Below are positions 7,425 to 12,601 of a stretch of 12,601 nt of DNA, one piece after another. A program made the translations under genes and the position numbers. Numbering within the stretch: position 1 is the stretch's first letter; each line of letters starts with the position of its first letter. The stretch is from Planoprotostelium fungivorum (lineage: Eukaryota > Evosea > Variosea > Cavosteliida > Cavosteliaceae): positions 1 to 12,601 of the forward strand of contig MDYQ01000410.1 in NCBI GenBank assembly GCA_003024175.1. Direction: 5' to 3'. The notes below the pieces were generated by a model. The model was not told where the DNA came from and ran no database searches. It saw only the letters and a list, made by a program, of their open reading frames with translations.

Positions 7425-8211
7425 TCATACAGTATTGCCTTCGCTCTCTCTCAGTACACTCTCCTCCTGTGGCTTCGTTTCCATCAGAATCGGCTGCTCC
7501 AACAAGGCGATCGCGATCATTCTGCCCGATATCGCGTCCTCCAAATACACTTTTCCCGGATATTCCAACACGATGACCTGACTGTGTCAGACGGTCAACA
7601 TGCCGTGTGTACGTCACCGCTGATGCCGTCCTTCGGCTCGAACAATTGGACCGGGGCAGTATCCGTCAGGAAGGTGATATCGTTCCTCTCGAAGAACTCT
7701 TCGATGTCACCGTAAAACTCGATGTCGTGTAACATGTTCTCCCGCGCAAACGTCTTGTGATTTCTTGGAACGAGGATGCGAGCGATGCAGATCCTGTACG
7801 GGTACGGGTGGTAGAATAGACTGCACTCGAGTGCACAGATGGGAACCGCTTCGCAAGTTGGGATGGATTGGTTCCACACGTGGAATGGATAGAGTAGCGT
7901 TCTTTTCTCTGCAATCGTGAGTACATGTTTCGGGATTTTTCACGAGAATGATAACGGATGAAAGAGTGATTGTAACGTGTTCTGTTACAATGGTACCTGA
8001 TGAGACGGACTGGAAAGAACGAGCAGATTCAGTCGTCGTAGTATTCCGACTGGCCTTCGATTCCACTGACGGAATTGACCGTACCGTTAAATAGAATGGG
8101 CTGTACAAATGAGATATACTGCTCGAGTGGGATAGAATTCACCGACAGGATAGACTGCTTGAGAGGGATTGACTGCAATTGGCCGTACGAATGGATCCAC
8201 TGCATGTTCAT
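7425..8211 (-). CDS. Unidentified minus-strand spliced gene (tentative model)
   Basis: I do not recognise this protein. Three segments join in frame on the minus strand. Segment 7908-7613 reads from K-R-T-L-L-Y-P-F-H-V-W-N-Q to F-E-P-K-D-G-I-S-G-D. Segment 7577-7425 reads V-I-V-L-E-Y-P-G-K-V-Y-L-E-D-A-I-S to a TGA. An upstream part ends at 7944. The introns would be 7943-7909 (35 nt, GTGAAA...TTGCAG, with a TACTCAC branch-like element) and 7612-7578 (35 nt, GTACAC...GTCAG; a GTG donor nearby is possible). A further intron of about 54 nt near 8054-8001 could link to a segment starting at ATG 8211, which contains 12-residue degenerate repeats. The protein looks globular, with no signal peptide or membrane segment. 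Support is only frame continuity, splice-like ends and protein-like composition. The start is especially unsure. Confidence 0.4.
8111..8182 (-). repeat. Degenerate 36-nt tandem repeat
   Basis: Units 8111-8146 and 8147-8182 match at roughly two thirds of positions. On the minus strand they read S-I-P-L-K-Q-S-I-L-S-V-N and S-I-P-L-E-Q-Y-I-S-F-V-Q. A weaker third unit (I-L-F-N-G-T-V-N-S-V) follows toward 8075. Confidence 0.55.
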
Positions 8212-8253
8212 CGATTTTAGTGCACGGATTGAGTGGAGGTGTGGACTGCACAC

Positions 8254-8695
8254 TCACTAAGGCAGGACAGGACAGAATCGTTGAATGAAAGGACTCCTTA
8301 ATGGACTCTAATGACCCCAACTGACGTTGATGAGTCAAGAGCACATCATCGTCGTGTGACTCACGTTGTTTCTGCTGGTCTTTTTCACGTCGTCTCTCGA
8401 CGTTAATCTATTCCGATGAATAGACACCTGATTACTGCTCGATCTGCTCCTCTGAATGACGGTAGCTCTCTGCTTCCAACTTGGAAGTATGCACCACCTG
8501 CGTGGCTTCAGAGTATGACGCAATGGTGACTCACTGACGATGCGGGGCGATGATGTGGTGTTGTTCATCATCTTTTCGATAGTCTTTGGGTTCTTCTTCA
8601 CGTGAAGCCTCTAACTCTCGGCCGATTGTAGATATACACCTGTCATGAACGTAAGCTGATGACGATGAGAGGAGAAAAGTTCGTCCCTTCAAGTA
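8254..8695. other. Spacer, nothing certain
   Basis: A minus-strand frame of 88 codons (8335-8601) is Ser/Arg/Thr-rich and low in hydrophobic residues. It has no splice context that I could defend. No RNA gene or clear repeat seen. Confidence 0.35.
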
Positions 8696-9280
8696 TCAAC
8701 AGCTTCTACTACTACCCACGCTGCTCCTGAATTGGATCATCCTTGTTGAAGGGGATCTGACTGTGGTGTTTGTTGTTGGACGAGGGAAATATGGGAAGCC
8801 CGTCACGATAGATTTCATGTGGAACGTCAAAAAATCTTCTATTGTATGGAAAAGTTTATACGCATGGGCTCCTCTAGGTGACAGTATGCAGATCCATTCC
8901 CCCCATTGCTCCAGACCCCCGTAGCTCGACCAGTTGATGATCATGGACCATATGACTCGTTTCGAAATGGAGAAGATCTCGTGAGAAAAAAGGGAGGGAG
9001 TATAAATCGATGTGTGGACTTCACATCTCGAATATACCAATGTACGGTACACGTAACTATTTTCCTCCCCCAAATATATTCTCACCAGTGAACCAAGTGC
9101 GACATTCATTGCAACCTTTCCAACGTACCTACCGTCCAGCAGGACGCTGATGTATAGATGCGTAAATGGAGACAACAGTGTTCGTCTCACCCCGGTGTCG
9201 ACTGGGAGATGTCTACGCAGCCTGGGTAGCTGTTGGGGTGACTGATGGATATTTGGTTTGGTCTCACCAGACCTATTGGA
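8696..9280 (-). CDS. Unidentified minus-strand open frame, 195 codons
   Basis: This frame is open from 9280 to the TGA at 8698-8696, much longer than the stop-free runs elsewhere in the spacer. The first ATG is at 9109-9107 and would give 137 residues starting M-N-V-A-L-G-S-L-V-R-I-Y-L-G-E-E-N. The sequence is aromatic-rich and globular-looking (I-N-W-S-S-Y-G-G-L-E-Q-W-G-E-W-I-C-I-L). I recognise no family. It could be a whole small gene, one long exon of a spliced gene, or a decayed gene. Splice-like GTGAGA sites at about 9190 and 9266 make upstream exons possible. Unlike the genes at the left of the window it needs no intron. Confidence 0.4.
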   Translation of the reverse strand, partial: SNRSGETKPNIHQSPQQLPRLRRHLPVDTGVRRTLLSPFTHLYISVLLDGRYVGKVAMNVALGSLVRIYLGEENSYVYRTLVYSRCEVHTSIYTPSLFSHEIFSISKRVIWSMIINWSSYGGLEQWGEWICILSPRGAHAYKLFHTIEDFLTFHMKSIVTGFPYFPRPTTNTTVRSPSTRMIQFRSSVGSSRSC

Positions 9281-9283
9281 TCA

Positions 9284-10239
9284 TACCTCTCTACATCGCG
9301 GTCCACGATTCGTCTTCAAGCTGACGTCCACCAGTCCTGGATGAATAAACGACTGACACTACACCTGACCATCGTCTAGTGTCTCTATCTTCGAATTGTT
9401 CTTCTCCCACACTCGGCCTCTAAAACAATTGAAGAGAAATCGCTCGTTCTCTTCACTCCATATTCAACAGCCATCAGAGGATGATGAAATATTCACCGTC
9501 TCCCACAGTTAAATTTTCTCCATCTGTAAACTGTGTTTGAAATATCTTCTCCACGCTCTGATTGGGTCATCAAGCCCCGAACGATCACCATTGCATCTCT
9601 TGTGATCAGAAATTACTGCACCATGAACACTTGGTTCTCTGTATCTCATTTAGACGATAATGAGTCTGCGGTCTCACTGGTGGTGCATCTTGAAATTTCT
9701 GCTGGGCCGACCGTACTGCAGATTAAGGGAATAGTAAGGAAATGGGCGAGCTGAATCTCTCCATCTTCTCAATCTTCGGTCGAATGCCCTAACGGTTCAT
9801 TCAACTCATCACCAGGTATATTCCTCACCCCCGGTGGTGTCCACGCATTATTTTTAGTATCGGGGGTGGAACCAACGACCTTCTGCTCTTGTTGATTCTT
9901 TTCATCTTTCGTTCAGCGTTCTTATTCTCAACCGATCGGTTGCCCGGCAGGATGGATGGATGGATGGGCGAGATATGATAACGACAGATGTGGCGATGAT
10001 TGATCGTTCCAACGATGTTTGTATTAAGGTCTTGGGATAAAATACACAACACATTTCACGTACAACTATGTTCATAAGCTGAGTAGTTAATAATGCTGAT
10101 CACACCTCCGCATAGTTCTGGAACGATTTCAGCTGTTCTCTTGATGATGGCTATTCGAAACACCGGAGAAGCGTGGAATAAGTTTCTGTTCGATCGAAGT
10201 CAATCGCCAATCGCCGTGGTTGATTAGAGTCAATCACCT
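9284..10239. other. Spacer with no supported gene
   Basis: A plus-strand frame of 73 codons (9533-9754, starting at GTG) has a moderately protein-like end (V-S-L-V-V-H-L-E-I-S-A-G-P-T-V-L-Q-I) and could be an exon, but I found no partner exons. A short (GGAT)4 microsatellite lies at 9950-9967 and a 10-bp palindrome ACCGATCGGT at 9931-9940. No tRNA or rRNA seen. Confidence 0.35.
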
Positions 10240-10475
10240 GTTGACAAGCACTCTTTGCTTCATTTTGTTCTGAAGATCACGTCTTTCATCGCGTTCCGTA
10301 TTTCCTGTGTAGACCCTTTCCTTTCTCTTTGTATTTTCTTCTGAATGACTCCACGCGTTTCTTCTGAACTACTCCGCGCATTTTCTTCTGGATCACTGCC
10401 ACACCACACATCCTCTTCCCTTCTTGCACACGCAGCTCATCTCTTCTTTCTAATCGGCAGAGAAGACAAGTGACG
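10240..10475 (+). promoter_or_regulatory. Conserved upstream/5' UTR block of ankyrin gene copy 2
   Basis: This matches 4428-4673, including the triple ATTTTCTTCTG array (about 10333-10400) and the block before the ATG (AGAAGACAAGTGACG). It lacks about 10 nt (CACACAACAT-like) present in copy 1 near 4602-4611. Confidence 0.6.
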
Positions 10476-12351
10476 ATGAACGGGATAATCACCAGTCACG
10501 ATATCACACGAGTCATCTTACACACTGTGCTCAACAAAGGTGTCGAACCGCAGGTCCAGCTACATCAGAAGAATACAGAATCCAGCTCTAAGTCACACAA
10601 CACAAGGAGGAAACAGTTTGCTCTCCTTCGCAGCACGTGCAAGCTGTGGAAAGACATCGGTGAGAAGATGTCACAAACTGTTCTCTCTTCTGACGACGTC
10701 AGTGGACGGCTTCACTGACTGGCTGACCGACGATGATCTGCTTCTGGCTGTGAGAGGCTCCAAGGTAGACTCTGTTCGCTTCCTCTTGACTAGCGGAGGG
10801 CTAGATCCATCTGTACAAGACAATGAGCCAATTCGAATGGCTTGTCGAAATGGTTCAATCGAGATCGCACGACTACTCTTGAGCGATCCTAGAGTAGATC
10901 CATTAGCAAGAAACCACGAGACCTTCAGATGGGCAGCATCAATGGGACTTCATGAAGTGGTACGGCTTCTTTTGGCTGATCCACGTGTGGATCCATCCGT
11001 ACACAACCAGGAGGCTATCAAGAATGCATCATATGAAGGACGTGCCACGACAGTGCAGCTTCTCTCATCCGATCCTCGAGTGGATCCATCAGTAGACAAT
11101 AACAGTGCCATCAGAGCGGCGTCATACGAGGGAAGAGATGAAGTAGTTGGCTTACTTCTGAAAGATGCTCGTGTGGATCCATCAGCAAAACATCAGGAGG
11201 CCATCAAGGGTGCATCACAGGGAGGACAGACAAAGGTAGTGCGGTTGCTCTTGAGCGATCCACGAGTGGATCCGTCGGCAGAAGACAACGAAGCCATCAT
11301 AGTGGCTGCATCCTGTGGCCGCATTGAAGTTGTACAACTCCTGCTATCTCATCCGCTGGTGGATCCTTTTGCACGGAATTACGAAGCCATCAGAAGAGCA
11401 GAGAAACACAAACACACAGAGGTCATGCATCTGCTCTGGCATCACGAGATGAAAGTAGCCTGGGGGGACATCCTTTACACACAAGCATGTGAGCAGGCGC
11501 ACACAGAGGACTGGGAGGATCTTGAGCAACTCTTTCTGTCACATCCGCTCGCAGATCCATCAGTCGTAGACAATGCCACTATCCGTTATGCTGTATACAT
11601 GGGCTTTATCCAATTGGTGAGGACACTGATGTCCGATCCACGTGTGGATCCGTCAGCAAGAGAGAATGAGGCCTTCAGGTATGCAGCATCAAAGGGACAT
11701 CTTGAAGTGATACGGCTACTCTTGGCTGATTCTCGTGTGGATCCGTCAGCAAGAGACAACAAGGCCGTCAGATGGGCAGCATCAGAGGGACATCATCAAG
11801 TGGTACAGCTACTTTTGGCTGATTCTTGTGTGGATCCATCAACAGAAGACAACGAGGCCTTGAGGGAGGCAGCCGCAAAAGGATATGATGAAGTGATACG
11901 GCTACTTTTGGCTGATTCTCGTGTGGATCCATCAACAGAAGACAACGAGGCCTTGAGGGAGGCAGCCGCAAAAGGACATCATGAAGTGGTACGGCTACTT
12001 TTGGCTGATTCTCGTGTGGATCCGTCAGCAAGAGACAACGAGGCCTCCAGATGGGCAGCATCAAAGGGACATCATCAAGTGATACAGCTACTTTTGGCTG
12101 ACTCTCGTGTGGATCCGTCAACAAAAGACAACCAGGCCTTCAGATGGGCAGCATCAAAGGGACATGATGAAGTGGTACGGCTACTTTTGGCTGATCCTCG
12201 TGTGGATCCGTCAGCAAGAGACAACCAGGCCTTCAGAGGTGCAGCATCAAACGGACATCATGAAGTCATACGGCTGCTTTTGGCTGATCCTCGTGTGGAT
12301 CCATCCGTACATAACCAGGAGTCGATTGCAGACAAGAGAGACATAAACTGA
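10476..12351 (+). CDS. F-box-like/ankyrin-repeat protein, copy 2
   Basis: Proposed exons are 10476-10553, 10617-10659 and 10703-12351 (589 residues, TGA at 12349-12351). The second intron (10660-10702, GTGAGA to GTCAG) is 43 nt, as in copy 1. The first (63 nt, donor GTCCAG) is uncertain and frame-neutral. The N-terminus has the same F-box-like pattern with C-K-L-W-K-D-I-V at the second splice junction. Seven ankyrin units lead to the divergent spacer (11397-11560, containing H-H-E-M-K-V-A-W-G-D-I-L-Y-T-Q-A-C-E). About eight more follow, plus a partial one ending D-K-R-D-I-N. Unlike copy 1, the C-terminus is in frame. The protein probably binds other proteins through the repeats; an SCF-adaptor role and cytosolic location are inferred. 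Confidence 0.85.
10790..12330 (+). repeat. 93-nt ankyrin repeat array, copy 2
   Basis: About 16 full units of 93 nt, most with GGATCC at the V-D-P-S codons. Two neighbouring units (11832-12017) are almost identical in DNA, both encoding T-E-D-N-E-A-L-R-E-A-A-A-K-G, which points to a recent unit duplication. Confidence 0.9.
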
Positions 12352-12510
12352 TCTGTCGTACAATTCTGTCCTCTCTTTGTCTTTTCATCACTGACAGGGT
12401 CAACGCATAATCAGTATTTTTTATGGCAAGAAGTGAAATGAAACTGTGCACGACTCAAGTCATCTGGCCCGATGAACCGATATCTCACACGACAAAACAT
12501 CGCCTTTATC

Positions 12511-12600
12511 TCAATGGTTCGGCTCTACCGTCTCTTGCTTCGAATGATCGATCGTCTTGTGACTGATCGCCTCATCCACTTTCGGTTCATCATAGTCCCA
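12511..12600 (-). CDS. Possible last exon of a minus-strand gene (partial)
   Basis: The minus strand reads 29 open codons from the right edge (W-D-Y-D-E-P-K-V-D-E-A-I-S) to T-V-E-P-N-H and the TGA at 12513-12511. The composition is hydrophilic and coding-like, as for a protein C-terminus. It is too short to identify, and the rest lies outside the window. If real, it converges on ankyrin copy 2 with about 160 nt between the stop codons. Confidence 0.4.
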   Translation of the reverse strand, partial: WDYDEPKVDEAISHKTIDHSKQETVEPNH

Positions 12601-12601
12601 C

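Larger units (their letters stand above)
10240..12469 (+). repeat. Duplicated segment, copy 2
   Basis: This is the direct-orientation partner of 4428-6983. Identity is high through the upstream block, both proposed 5' exons, the N-terminal ankyrin units, the spacer and the 3' flank. The C-terminal arrays differ in unit number. Intron 2 is 43 nt in both copies. The copies are separated by 3,256 nt of unrelated sequence. Confidence 0.88.

Noticed and set aside
7185-7715. Plus-strand 176-codon hydrophobic frame as a membrane protein
   Set aside because: Its Leu/Ser/Cys run comes from pyrimidine-rich sequence. It lies opposite a more protein-like minus-strand model and has no splice or start support.
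9001-9012. TATAAAT followed shortly by ATG on the plus strand
   Set aside because: The frame after the ATG is short and has no coding character. The distance is too small for a TATA box, and the minus strand is the better coding candidate here.
9836-9900. tRNA-like stretch on the minus strand (GGTCGTTGGTTCCACCCCC)
   Set aside because: It resembles a T-arm, but the stem does not pair, and no A box, acceptor stem or anticodon arm can be placed upstream.
9950-9967. (GGAT)4 and the nearby ACCGATCGGT palindrome as a regulatory element
   Set aside because: Both are short enough to occur by chance, and no gene start is nearby.

Overview
The window is nuclear DNA of a eukaryote, not a prokaryotic or viral segment. 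Three genes are recognisable only after many very short introns (about 35-50 nt) are removed: UBA1 (ubiquitin-activating enzyme E1), a ZCCHC10-like zinc-knuckle protein and CEP76 (centriole/cilium protein). CEP76 points to a lineage that builds centrioles or flagella. The tight gene spacing, tiny introns and expanded 31-residue ankyrin repeats of the 'D-P-R-V-D-P-S' type suggest a free-living protist. An amoebozoan of the Protostelium/Planoprotostelium kind is my best guess, but this is inference only.

Layout. 1-234: 5' end of UBA1 on the minus strand, running off the left edge. 235-630: shared head-to-head promoter region. 631-1370: ZCCHC10-like gene, four exons, plus strand. 1470-4225: CEP76, sixteen exons, plus strand, 99 nt after the previous stop codon. 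4428-6983 and 10240-12469: two copies of one duplicated segment. Each holds about 240 nt of conserved upstream sequence, a gene for an F-box-like/ankyrin-repeat protein on the plus strand, and a conserved 3' flank. 6984-10239: a 3.3-kb spacer between the copies with two plausible but unidentified minus-strand coding regions (7425-8211 and 8696-9280). 12511-12600: probably the last exon of another minus-strand gene entering from the right edge.

The left third is conserved housekeeping and centrosomal sequence, and the right two thirds is a fast-evolving accessory region. The ankyrin paralogues have a short N-terminal F-box-like segment followed by many ankyrin repeats. That is the architecture of substrate-recruiting subunits of SCF ubiquitin ligases, so UBA1 and these genes could act in the same pathway, although nothing here shows they are functionally linked. 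I found no CRISPR array, rRNA, confident tRNA, transposase or other mobile-element gene. The gene models were built by hand from frame continuity, splice-site sequence and remembered family similarity. RNA-seq and database searches would be the decisive tests.
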